Of a stretch of 64,000 bases of DNA, positions 10,407 to 20,952 are shown piece by piece. The translations under genes and the position numbers were made by a program. The notes under the pieces were generated by a model. The model made no database searches. It saw only the letters and a program-made list of their open reading frames with translations, and was not told the origin of the DNA. Within the stretch, counting starts at the first letter, position 1, and each line of letters opens with the position of its first letter. This DNA is from an uncultured Paraburkholderia sp. (lineage in GTDB: Bacteria; Pseudomonadota; Gammaproteobacteria; Burkholderiales; Burkholderiaceae), in NCBI GenBank assembly GCA_940746715.1, contig CALNWN010000003.1, forward strand, positions 462,272 through 526,271, in the 5' to 3' direction.

Positions 10407-10490
10407 CGCGCGGCGTCCCGATCCGGGCCGGACGGGGCTCATTACCATCCGGCCTTGCAGCACAACATTCGCAGTATCGAATCTCTCTGA

Positions 10491-11534
<1,044 letters not shown>

Positions 11535-11591
11535 GAAGTCCGTTTTATCGCACGAAGCCGGCGCGGCGCACCGCCGCAGGCGTCGGTCATG

Positions 11592-11633
11592 CAAAAAGCC
11601 GCCCAAGGGTGCTGAACCCTGGGCGGCTTTTGC
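11592..11633 (+). terminator. Rho-independent terminator after ilvC
   Basis: aaaaagccgcccaagggtgctgaaccctgggcggctttt hairpin with T-run. Confidence 0.8.
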
Positions 11634-11668
11634 TATCCTACGGTTTTACAAAAACACTGAAGCCATCC

Positions 11669-12307
11669 ATGAATTACCCACATCCGATCATCGCGCGAGA
11701 AGGCTGGCCGTTCATCGCCATCGCGGCCGTCGTTGCATTACTGGTTCACGCTTTCGCGGGGTTCGGCTTTGCTTGGATCTTCTGGCTGATCCTGATCTTC
11801 GTCGTGCAGTTTTTCCGCGATCCGGCGCGCCCTATCCCGACGCAGGCGAACGCCGTGCTGTGCCCGGCCGACGGCCGCATCGTCGCCGTGGAAACCGCGC
11901 ATGATCCGTATGCCAATCGTGAAGCGCTGAAAATCAGCGTGTTCATGAACGTATTCAACGTGCATTCGCAGCGCTCGCCGGTCGACGGCGCGATCTCCAA
12001 GGTCGAATATTTTCCGGGCGCCTATCTGAACGCGGCGGTGGACAAGGCCTCGCTCGAAAACGAGCGCAATGCGATCGTGATCGAAATGGCTGGCGGCCAG
12101 ACGGTCACGTCAGTGCAGATCGCCGGCCTGATCGCGCGGCGCATTCTTTGCTATGTGCGTGCAGGTGAGCCGCTTACGCGCGGTCAACGGTATGGCTTTA
12201 TCCGCTTCGGCTCGCGCGTCGAGGTGTATTTGCCGGTGGGCAGCCGTCCGCGTGTGTCGATCGGCGAGAAAGTGTCGGCGTCGTCCACGATCCTCGCTGA
12301 ACTCTGA
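11669..12307 (+). CDS. psd: Phosphatidylserine decarboxylase
   Basis: [15 protein letters not shown]..., [17 protein letters not shown]-terminal GSRVEVYLP. Confidence 0.93.
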   Translation: MNYPHPIIAREGWPFIAIAAVVALLVHAFAGFGFAWIFWLILIFVVQFFRDPARPIPTQANAVLCPADGRIVAVETAHDPYANREALKISVFMNVFNVHSQRSPVDGAISKVEYFPGAYLNAAVDKASLENERNAIVIEMAGGQTVTSVQIAGLIARRILCYVRAGEPLTRGQRYGFIRFGSRVEVYLPVGSRPRVSIGEKVSASSTILAEL

Positions 12308-12331
12308 AGCGGCACAAAGGAGGTTGTCCGA

Positions 12332-13201
12332 ATGGCCGCATTCAAACCGCGCCGACCGCGCAACAGTGGACCGCTGCCGCGTCCGTTCCGCCGCAACAAG
12401 CCGATCGTCGCGGAGTCGCCGGCCGTAGACAGCCGGCGCGCGCAGCGTCAGCAATTCCTGCGAAAGCGCGGCATTTATCTGCTGCCGAACGCCTTCACCA
12501 CGGTGGCGCTCTTCTGCGGCTTCTTTGCCGTCGTGCAGGCCATGAACGTGCGCTTCGAGGTCGCGGCCATCGCGATTTTCGTCGCCATGGTGCTCGACGG
12601 CATGGACGGTCGCGTGGCTCGCATGACGCACACGCAAAGCGCGTTCGGCGAGCAGTTTGACAGTCTCTCCGACATGGTGTCGTTCGGCGTTGCGCCGGCG
12701 CTCGTCATGTATGAGTGGATCCTGAAAGATCTCGGCCGCTGGGGCTGGCTCGCGGCTTTCGTCTACTGTTCGGGCGCGGCGCTGCGGCTCGCGCGTTTCA
12801 ATACGAACATCGGCGTGGTCGACAAGCGGTTCTTCCAGGGCATGCCGAGTCCGGCGGCCGCGGCGCTGATCGCAGGCTTCGTGTGGCTCGCCACCGACAA
12901 CCGCGTGCCGCTCAAGCTCGTCTGGCTGCCATGGGTCGCGTTTGTGCTGACCATCTACGCAGGCGTGACCATGGTGTCCAACGCGCCGTTTTACAGCGGC
13001 AAGGCGCTCGACGTGCGGCATCGCGTGCCGTTCGGCGTGATTCTGCTCGTGGTGGTCGCGTTCGTGCTGGTGTCGTCGGATCCGCCTTTGATGCTGTTCG
13101 GCCTGTTCGTGCTGTACGGCCTGTCCGGCTATGTGTTCTGGGGTTATCAGGCGCTGCGGGGCAGGGCGAATCCTGCTCGCTCGGTCGCGCACGACCGGTA
13201 G
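12332..13201 (+). CDS. pssA: CDP-diacylglycerol--serine O-phosphatidyltransferase
   Basis: CDP-alcohol phosphatidyltransferase motif DGMDGRVARMTHTQSAFGEQFDSLSD. Confidence 0.93.
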   Translation: MAAFKPRRPRNSGPLPRPFRRNKPIVAESPAVDSRRAQRQQFLRKRGIYLLPNAFTTVALFCGFFAVVQAMNVRFEVAAIAIFVAMVLDGMDGRVARMTHTQSAFGEQFDSLSDMVSFGVAPALVMYEWILKDLGRWGWLAAFVYCSGAALRLARFNTNIGVVDKRFFQGMPSPAAAALIAGFVWLATDNRVPLKLVWLPWVAFVLTIYAGVTMVSNAPFYSGKALDVRHRVPFGVILLVVVAFVLVSSDPPLMLFGLFVLYGLSGYVFWGYQALRGRANPARSVAHDR

Positions 13202-13216
13202 CCGCCGGCGTCGCGA

Positions 13217-13248
13217 CAGTCGTTGTGACCGTCGTTGTAACCGTCGTC
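13217..13248 (+). repeat. Imperfect 12-bp tandem repeat downstream of pssA
   Basis: cagtcgttgtga / ccgtcgttgtaa / ccgtcgtc. Confidence 0.6.
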
Positions 13249-13268
13249 CCAGCAGAGCCAGGCACTCA

Positions 13269-13304
13269 ACAACGGCGTCCCTTCGGGGCGCCGTTTCTTT
13301 TTGG
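13269..13304 (+). terminator. Rho-independent terminator after pssA
   Basis: aacaacggcgtcccttcggggcgccgtttcttttt. Confidence 0.75.
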
Positions 13305-13380
13305 CAAGCACGCTTGCTTGACAGTTTGCCAACCCGTGCGAAACGTTCGCGAAGCGCTTGCCAGGCAGGCCCGGCGCCAA

Positions 13381-13409
13381 TTGCACGGCAGGTGGAATGC
13401 CGCTATAGT
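13381..13409 (+). promoter_or_regulatory. Putative leuA promoter TTGCAC-N17-TATAGT
   Basis: Sigma70-like hexamers with 17-bp spacing. Confidence 0.5.
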
Positions 13410-13680
13410 CGTTGGATGACTGCGTCCACGTTCCTTTTTCCGTCGACGCTGCGGCTATGGAGCCAAGCCGGCATAAAACTGCGCTGACGGGCCTGCCAGC
13501 CCCGCGGCAACCACGCTAACCGGCCATGCCGCTGTTCGCCTCGCTATGCTCGAGCGCCGTCCGCGATGTTGACATGCCGTTGACGTGATGCCGAGGTGTC
13601 ACCGCCGTGGCGCTGGGCGCGACCGCATCCCGATTCCCTATCCGATTTCCCCAATTAAAGTACTCCGCAGGAGACTCGAC

Positions 13681-15240
13681 ATGTCCGACAAACTGATCAT
13701 ATTCGACACTACGCTGCGTGACGGCGAGCAATCGCCCGGCGCGTCGATGACGAAAGAAGAAAAAATCCGTATCGCGAAGCAACTCGAGCGGATGAAAGTC
13801 GACGTGATCGAAGCGGGCTTTGCTGCGAGCTCAAACGGCGACTTCGAAGCCATTCACACCATTGCCGAGCTGATCAAGGACAGCACCATCTGCTCGCTCG
13901 CGCGCGCGAACGACAAGGACATTCAACGTGCGGCCGACGCGCTGAAACCGGCCGAGCGTTTCCGCATTCACACGTTCATCGCGACCTCGCCGCTGCACAT
14001 GGAAAGAAGCTGCGCATGACGCCGGACTAGGTGTTCGAGCAGGCGAAGCTGGCCGTGCGCTTCGCGCGCAAATTCACGGACGACGTCGAGTTTTCGCCGG
14101 AAGACGGCAGCCGCTCGGACATGGATTTCCTGTGCCGCGTGCTGGAAGCGGTGATTGCCGAAGGCGCGACCACCATCAACATCGCGGACACGGTCGGTTA
14201 CGGCGTGCCGGAGTTGTACGGCAATCTCGTCAAAACGCTGCGCGAGCGCATTCCGAACTCGCACAAGGCGGTGTTCTCGGTGCACTGCCTGCCATAACGA
14301 TCTCGGCATGGCGGGCGGTCGCCAATTCGCTGGCGGGCGTGCAGATCGGCGGCGCGCGTCAGGTGGAGTGCACGATCAACGGTCTCGGCGAGCGGGCGGG
14401 CAATACGTCGCTCGAGGAAATCGTGATGGCCGTGAAGACCCGCAAGGACTATTTCGGACTCGAACTGGGCCTCGATACAACGCAGATCGTGCCGGCATCG
14501 AAACTGGTGTAGCAAATCACCGGTTTCGTCGTGCAGCCGAACAAGGCCGTGTGGTGGGCGCGAACGCATTCGCGCACGCATCGGGCATCCACCAGGACGG
14601 CGTGCTGAAGGCGCGCGACACGTACGAAATCATGCGCGCGGAAGACGTGGGTTGGAGCGCGAACAAGATCGTGCTCGGCAAGTTGTCGGGCCGCAATGCG
14701 TTCAAGCAGCGCCTGCAGGAACTGGGCATTGCGCTCGACAGCGAGGCTGAACTCAATAATACCGCATTCGCGCGCTTCAAGGAACTGGCCGACCGCAAGG
14801 CGGAGATTTTCGACGAGGACATCATTGCGATCGTCACCGAGGAATCGGCTGAGGCGCAGGAGAAGGAGCACTACAAGTTCGTGTCGCTGTCGCAGCATTC
14901 GGAGACCGGCGAGCAGCCGCACGCGAAGATCGTATTCGCAGTGGACGGCAAGGAAATCACCGGCGAAGCGCGCGGCAACGGTCCGGTGGACGCCACGCTC
15001 AACGCAATCGAAACGGAAGTGGGCAGCGGTTCTGAGCTGCTGCTTTACTCGGTGAACGCGATCACCACGGGCACGCAGGCGCAGGGCGAAGTGACCGTGC
15101 GGCTGTCGAAGAGCGGGCGCATCGTCAATGGTGTCGGCACCGATCCGGACATTGTCGCCGCGTCGGCGAAAGCGTATATCTTGGCGCTCAACAAGCTGTA
15201 TTCGAACTCCGACAAGCTTAACCCGCCGCGCTCGGAGTGA
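13681..15240 (+). pseudogene. leuA: 2-isopropylmalate synthase, multiply disrupted
   Basis: [25 protein letters not shown]-terminus and [30 protein letters not shown]-terminus; frameshifts at ~14003, ~14289, ~14314, ~14547 and stops at 14028-14030 and 14510-14512. Confidence 0.92.
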
Positions 15241-15363
15241 AGCCGGGCGTGGGGGCGGGCTGGAGCAGCGGGGCACGGTCTGACGGCTTGCAGTAGCAAG
15301 CGGCGCGAACCGGCAAGCGGCACAAAGCGGCACCAGTGGCACCAGCCAGCACCAGCCAGCATC

Positions 15364-15399
15364 AAGCCCCGCGCCTCAAACAGCGCGGGGCTTTTTTAT
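15364..15399 (+). terminator. Rho-independent terminator after leuA
   Basis: agccccgcgcctcaaacagcgcggggctttttt. Confidence 0.85.
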
Positions 15400-15440
15400 G
15401 CGACGGGCGCGTCCTGTTTGCCCGCCGCCGTCTCCCCACG

Positions 15441-16978
15441 TTACTCGGTTGCCGCGCGTCGCATCGACCAGCCGCGCGCCGCGCGCGCCTGCGTGCGGAC
15501 CTGATGCCGCACTTCCACCGCGATGCCGCGGCGGGGCGCCTCGTCGACGAAGCTGTCGAGCATTTCACGCACGTCGTGATCGACGAAATCGGCGCGCGTC
15601 GCATCGACGATCAGCGTGGCGCCGTCCGGAATCTGCTGCAGGTAGTGCTTGAGCGGCACCTTGCCGAGGAACGACACATCTTTGCGAAACGACAGCAGAT
15701 AGTGATCGCCGTGTTGCGCGAGCACGATAGGACGCCGCAGGTTCGCATACAGCGCGAGCAGCACGCTGCACAGAATGCCGAGCACAATGCCGATCAGAAG
15801 GTCGGTCGCCAGCACGCCGACCAGCGTGACGATAAACGGCGCGAACGGCGCAAACCCCTGCCTCGCGACCGCGACGAACAGCGACGGCTTGGCGAGCTTC
15901 AGCCCCGTGAAAATCAGGATCGCGGCAAGACAGGCGAGCGGAATCAGGTTGATGATGCTCGTCAACGCGAACACGCTCACGAGCAGGAGCACGCCGTGAA
16001 TGATCGCCGACAGCCGGCTTTGCGCGCCGGCATGCACGTTCGCCGAGCTGCGCGGCAGGCCGCCGATCGCGCCTGCAATCAGGTTGCCCACGCCTTGTGC
16101 CTTCAGCTCGCGATCCGGCGGCGCCGGGCGGCGTTCGGGGTCGATCTGCTCGACCGCTTCCAGGCTCAGCAAGGTTTCGAGACTCGCGACGATCGCGAGC
16201 GTGATCGCCACGCGTCACACGTCCGGATTGACGAGTTGGGCGAAATGCGGGCCGAAGTCGGCCCATTCGAGCGCGACGCTCAAGGCCGCGAACGATTCCA
16301 GCAACGGCAGCGCGACGCGATGTTTGGCCGGCGGCGCGAGCATAGTCAGGAGCAGCGTCGCGCCGATCCCGAGCAGCACGACCGCGAGCGGCGCGGGCAC
16401 GATGCGCACGAGCGCGAAGCGGCGCATAGGACGCGTCTCCCAGGCCAGCAGGATGGCGAGCGACAGCAGCGTGATGACGCAGGCCACCGCCGAGACCGCG
16501 CCGAACGGCGCCGCGATCGTGCCGCCCGCTGGCAACGCGCCTTTGGCTGGCCCATTCACGAGCCCGAGCGCGAGCGGAAACTGCTTGACGATCAGCAGGA
16601 TGCCGATGGCGGCAAGCATGCCCTTAATGACGGGCGACGGCACATAGGCTGCAAAGCGGCCGGCCTTCAGCATACCGAAGCCGAACTGGATCGCGCCGGA
16701 CAGCAGCACCGCCGCGAGGAACGCGGAAAAGCTGCCGAGCTGCGCAATCCCGTCGACGACAATCACGACGAGACCTACCGCCGGTCCGCTCACGCTCAGC
16801 CGCGAGCCGCTCAGGACCGCGACGACCAGCCCGCCGACGATGCCCGAGACGAGCCCGGCGAACGGCTCGACGCCGGATGCATTGGCAATGCCGAGGCACA
16901 GCGGCAGCGCTACGAGAAAAACGACAGTGCCCGCAAGCGCGTCGCGCTGAAATGTCGAAAAGAAAGCTCGAAGATTCA
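15441..16978 (-). pseudogene. SulP family inorganic anion transporter, in-frame stop codon
   Basis: MNLRAFFSTFQRDALAGTVVFLVALPLCLGIANASG and VAITLAIVASLETLLSLEAVEQIDP halves in the same frame separated by TGA at 16217-16215. Confidence 0.85.
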
Positions 16979-17089
16979 TGGTGTCGGTGCAGAAATAAAT
17001 GATGCCTGTGTAAGACGAAGGCTGAACCGGATCGGTGGCGCCCGGTGGGACATCCAGGCACATCCCGGCGCAGCGATGGCAGCGAGGCG

Positions 17090-17748
17090 CTAAGCGCTGT
17101 GGGCGGCTGTCTCGCAGGTCATCGCGTCGTCGGCTTCGTAGCCGGACGTCAGCACCTTGAGGCGTCCGTCTTCGAGCGCGAAGATCCAGCCGTGCACGAG
17201 CGGCGCGGGCTCGGCGTCGCGCACGATCGGATGCGCGCGAAGCTGGCGCACCTGTTCGAGCACGTTGAGTTCGGCCAGCCGGTCGACGCGCTCGCGTTCG
17301 CTCGCTTTTGCGTCGAGCTCGTCGCGATGCGCTCTCGCGAGCGAACAAAGCGGCGCGATGCGGCAGTTCACATGCGGCAGCCCCGGATCGGGCGGCAGGA
17401 GCGACGCGCGCACGCCGCCGCAGCCGTAATGTCCGCAAACGATCACGTGTCGACTTTCAGCACGCGCACCGCGTATTCGAGAACGCTCGCGGAGTTGTCG
17501 TCGTCGGAATGAAAGAGGTTGGCGATGTTGCGGTGGACGAACAGGTCGCCCGGCTCGCAATGCGTGATGGTTTCGGCGGGCACGCTGCTGTCCGAGCAGC
17601 CGATCCACAGCACGTGCGGGTTCTGACCGCGCGCCAGATCGCGGAAAAATTCGGGGTTGCGCTCGGCGGTGTCGTGCGTCCATGCGACGTTGGCGACGAG
17701 AAGGCGTTTAGGACGATTCATCGATAGCGGCTCCATGAAGGGGCGCAT
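17090..17748 (-). pseudogene. Beta-carbonic anhydrase, single-base frameshift
   Basis: WIGCSDSSVPAETIT and HVIVCGHYGCGGVRAS in different frames; one base missing near 17449. Confidence 0.88.
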
Positions 17749-17895
17749 CGTCCGGTGCAGGAATCACGGCGGTGCCGTGTGGCCGCGCTTCTTTTTGGGC
17801 GACGACCAGCACTGGATCGATACTTACAAAAGTCTTTCTATCAAAAAATTAATCGTCTGTGTGTGAAATAAAATTCGTCGCGATGCGAAATAAAT

Positions 17896-17927
17896 AAAAA
17901 AAGCCGCTTCGCGAGCGCGGCTTTCGG
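17896..17927 (-). terminator. Rho-independent terminator for the downstream lipoprotein gene
   Basis: agccgcttcgcgagcgcggct flanked by A-run (T-run on minus strand). Confidence 0.6.
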
Positions 17928-17957
17928 AGGTGCGCGTAGATTAAATGACAGCGTCGG

Positions 17958-18518
17958 CTAGAACAGGTTCCGGCGATCTGGATCATGCAGCGGATCGGGC
18001 GTTTTCTGCGTAAGACGCAGCACACCCTGGTCGTCGAAATAGAAGCTGAACATCATGTACCAGACATTGTCCTCGAGATAGCGATAGGTCCAGACTTCGC
18101 GCTTCATCAACGGGAAGTAAGACGTTTCGACCGGGCGGCCGAAATTCACCAGCACGTCGCCCTTCGTCCACTTGTCGACTTCGGCGCGATAGAACTCGTT
18201 CGGCTGCAAGACTTGGCGCACGTTGACGATCTTGCCGGAGGCATCGATGTCGGCCGCGGTGGTGGTTTCACCCATTGGCTGCGTGGGCCACATCAGGCGC
18301 TTGCCGCCGTTCGGCAGGGCGTAGCTTTCGCGCGGCGGGCCGAGGCGCGCGATGATTGTCGATTCGTCCGCGCCGGCCTGGTACTGCTGCCAAGGCTGCG
18401 CGCAGCCGGCCAGCGCCAGCGCGCTCAGGCACACGAGTGCCGCGCGGCGCAGGCGCCCGGCAGGTCCCGCAGCCGGCGCCTCCGTCGAGGCCGCCTTGCG
18501 GTGATGGCGGTTGAACAT
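17958..18518 (-). CDS. Putative lipoprotein
   Basis: Signal peptide with lipobox (LALAGC), intact ORF. Confidence 0.75.
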   Translation of the reverse strand: MFNRHHRKAASTEAPAAGPAGRLRRAALVCLSALALAGCAQPWQQYQAGADESTIIARLGPPRESYALPNGGKRLMWPTQPMGETTTAADIDASGKIVNVRQVLQPNEFYRAEVDKWTKGDVLVNFGRPVETSYFPLMKREVWTYRYLEDNVWYMMFSFYFDDQGVLRLTQKTPDPLHDPDRRNLF

Positions 18519-18706
18519 GAATTCCTCCAGTGACTTTTCAAGTAGCGGTTTTTATCGTCAACACAGAGCATTTTGACACGCGGCGCAATAAAAGATTTGC
18601 CCGTTCGCGCGCCGGCCGGCGTGCACGGTAGCGGCTCGCGCGGCTTGCTTATTCCGTCGCCCGCGCCCTATGATCCGCGCTTTGACGAACCAGACGGAAA
18701 CGGGCG

Positions 18707-20007
18707 ATGGCGAAGTGGCAACGGAAGACGGCAGCGGTCTTGGCGGCAATCTCGGTGGCAGTGATGGCGGCGGCCGGCGGGGCTCGCGCGGCGCAGACCG
18801 TCCAGACGGCCCAGACGGCCCAGACGGCCGCCGCGCCTGAAACGGCGCAGAAGCTCACCGGCGCACCGATCCAGCTTGCGCTGATCGAAGGCATGTCCGG
18901 TCCGTTCGCGAACGCCGGCGCGGCGGTGGAGCGCAATCTGCGCTTCGGCGTCGAACAGGTCAACGCGCGCGGCGGTGTGCAACTCGCAGACGGCGCACAT
19001 CCGCTCGAGCTGGTCGTGCTGGACAGCAAGGGTGGCACCGAAGAAGCGCTCACGCAACTGCGCGCGGCCGCCGATCGGCACATCGGCTATATCCTGCAGG
19101 GCAACAGTTCAGCGGTCGCGGCAGCGCTCATCGGCGCCATCGACAAGCAGAACAGCCGCGAGCCGGGCAACCGCGAGCTGTTCCTCAACTATTCCGCTGA
19201 CGACCCCGCGCTGACCAATGCCAGCTGCAGTTTCTGGCACTTCCGCTTCGACGCGCACGCGGGCATGCGCATGGACGCGCTTGCTGACGTGATCCAGCGC
19301 GACAAGGCGGTGAAGAAGGTCTATCTGCTGAACCAGGACTACAGCTTCGGGCAGACGTGAGCAGTCTCGCGCGCTCCGCGCTGCGGGCGAAGCGCCCGGA
19401 CATCGCAGTGGTCGGCGACGAGTTTCATCCGATAGGCCGCGTGAAGGACTTCGCGCCGTACGTCGCGAAAATGCGCGCGAGCGGTGCCGATGCCGTGATC
19501 ACGGGCAACTGGGGCAACGACCTGACGCTGCTCGTGAAAGCGGCGCGCGAGCAGGGTCCCGACACGAAGTTCTACACGTTCTATGGGAACAGTCTTGGCG
19601 CGCCGGCCGCGCTCGGGGAGGCGGGCGTCGGGCGCGTGATCGCGGTGGCGGACTGGCATCCGACGCGGGCGGCGCGGCCTCGGATGCGTGGTACCAGGCG
19701 CGCGCTTCCCGGCTGCGCAGGACGACTATCCGGTGCTGCGCATGCCGTTGATGATCGAAACCCTGGCCGCGGCGATGAACCGCGCGAAAAGCGCCGATCC
19801 GAGGGCGGTCGCGCGCTGGAAGGCATCCGGTTCGACAACGGCTTTCACGCGTCGTGGATGCGGGCGGACGACCATCAACTGATCCAGCCCCTTTACGTGA
19901 TGGAAATGGACAAAGCCGGCACGCGCGGCGTGCGTTTCGACAACGAAGGCTCCGGGTTCGGCTTTCGCACGGTGCCGCCGACTGTCTGCAAGATGAAGCG
20001 GCCGTAA
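18707..20007 (+). pseudogene. Branched-chain amino acid type ABC transporter substrate-binding protein, multiple frameshifts
   Basis: Periplasmic-binding fold segments (GMSGPFANAGAAVERNLRFGVEQVNARGGV; YAADVITGNWGNDLTLLVKAA-like; DNEGSGFGFRTVP) in several frames. Confidence 0.85.
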
Positions 20008-20275
20008 AGGCGCATCGGTGCGCGCCGACGTGCCGCGACGCCGCTGCGCGCGCGGATGCCATTTCGCCCGGCGCGGCGGGGTTCGCGGCGGGATTGCGCT
20101 GTGCTACAATACGCGTCCCGTTGCGTTGCCGGCAGTACACGAGCTGTCTGAAAAGCGGTTTAAGAGCAGTTTGGAAGCAGTTGTTTGAAAGCAGTTTGCT
20201 GCGCCAGTTTGCACGGGTAATCCACGGCACGGCCTTTCTTCCGTGACCGCCTGTCTAGTTCTCAAGGAAATCGAC

Positions 20276-20548
20276 ATGTCCGCAGTTGATACAAGCAAGA
20301 AGTCCGAAGTCGTCGCGCAATTCGCACGCGCAGCCAACGACACCGGCTCACCCGAAGTTCAGGTCGCGCTGCTCACGACCCGCATCAACGAACTGACCGT
20401 TCACTTCAAGGCACACGCGAAAGATCACCACAGCCGCCGCGGTCTGCTGCGCATGGTGAGCCGCCGCCGCAAGCTGCTCGACTACCTGAAAGGTAAGGAC
20501 GCGGACCGTTACCGCGCTCTGATCGAGAAGCTGGGTCTGCGTAAGTAA
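20276..20548 (+). CDS. rpsO: 30S ribosomal protein S15
   Basis: [50 protein letters not shown]. Confidence 0.98.
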   Translation: MSAVDTSKKSEVVAQFARAANDTGSPEVQVALLTTRINELTVHFKAHAKDHHSRRGLLRMVSRRRKLLDYLKGKDADRYRALIEKLGLRK

Positions 20549-20568
20549 TCGGCCAGTCGTTCAGCAAG

Positions 20569-20607
20569 ATGCCTGTGTCAGTTCCGCTGATGCAGGCATT
20601 TTGTTTT
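20569..20607 (+). terminator. Putative rho-independent terminator/attenuator after rpsO
   Basis: atgcctgtgtcagttccgctgatgcaggcattttgttttt. Confidence 0.6.
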
Positions 20608-20952
20608 TGCGCGGCGTGCTTCGCGTGAGGTGCGCCGCCGGCCTCGAAAGCGGCGTATCGGTTCGCGCGGCGGGCTCGCAGCAGTGAAGGCAGTAACAGG
20701 CAGCACAAAATAGCAGCAGAACGCAGCACAAAGCAGTAGACAGTAGAAGAAGCAGAAATAGAAACATGGCCGGGCTTCAGGGCGGAGCTTTGTGTCATTC
20801 CAGCGGTTCGCGCGCCTCGCCGGCCTTCTCGCACTACCGGCGACGCAGCATGCGGCTCTCTGGAATGGCATAACACACCTCTTCCCATGCGGCGCCGGTC
20901 CTGGCGTTGCCGCGCCGCTTCTGTTCCGCGCGGCATTAGATGAGGAAAAGCA

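Noticed and set aside
13681-15240. Programmed frameshifting in leuA
   Set aside because: Six heterogeneous lesions including stop substitutions and 4-bp duplications are incompatible with a programmed mechanism
15297-15362. caccagccag repeats after leuA as CRISPR-like
   Set aside because: Too short, no spacers and adjacent to the terminator; simple slippage repeat
16215-16217. TGA as selenocysteine codon
   Set aside because: SulP proteins are not selenoproteins, Trp is expected, and no SECIS-like context is evident
15336-17093. 585-aa plus-strand ORF opposite SulP
   Set aside because: Shadow ORF (Arg/Glu/Gln-rich) opposite the disrupted SulP gene
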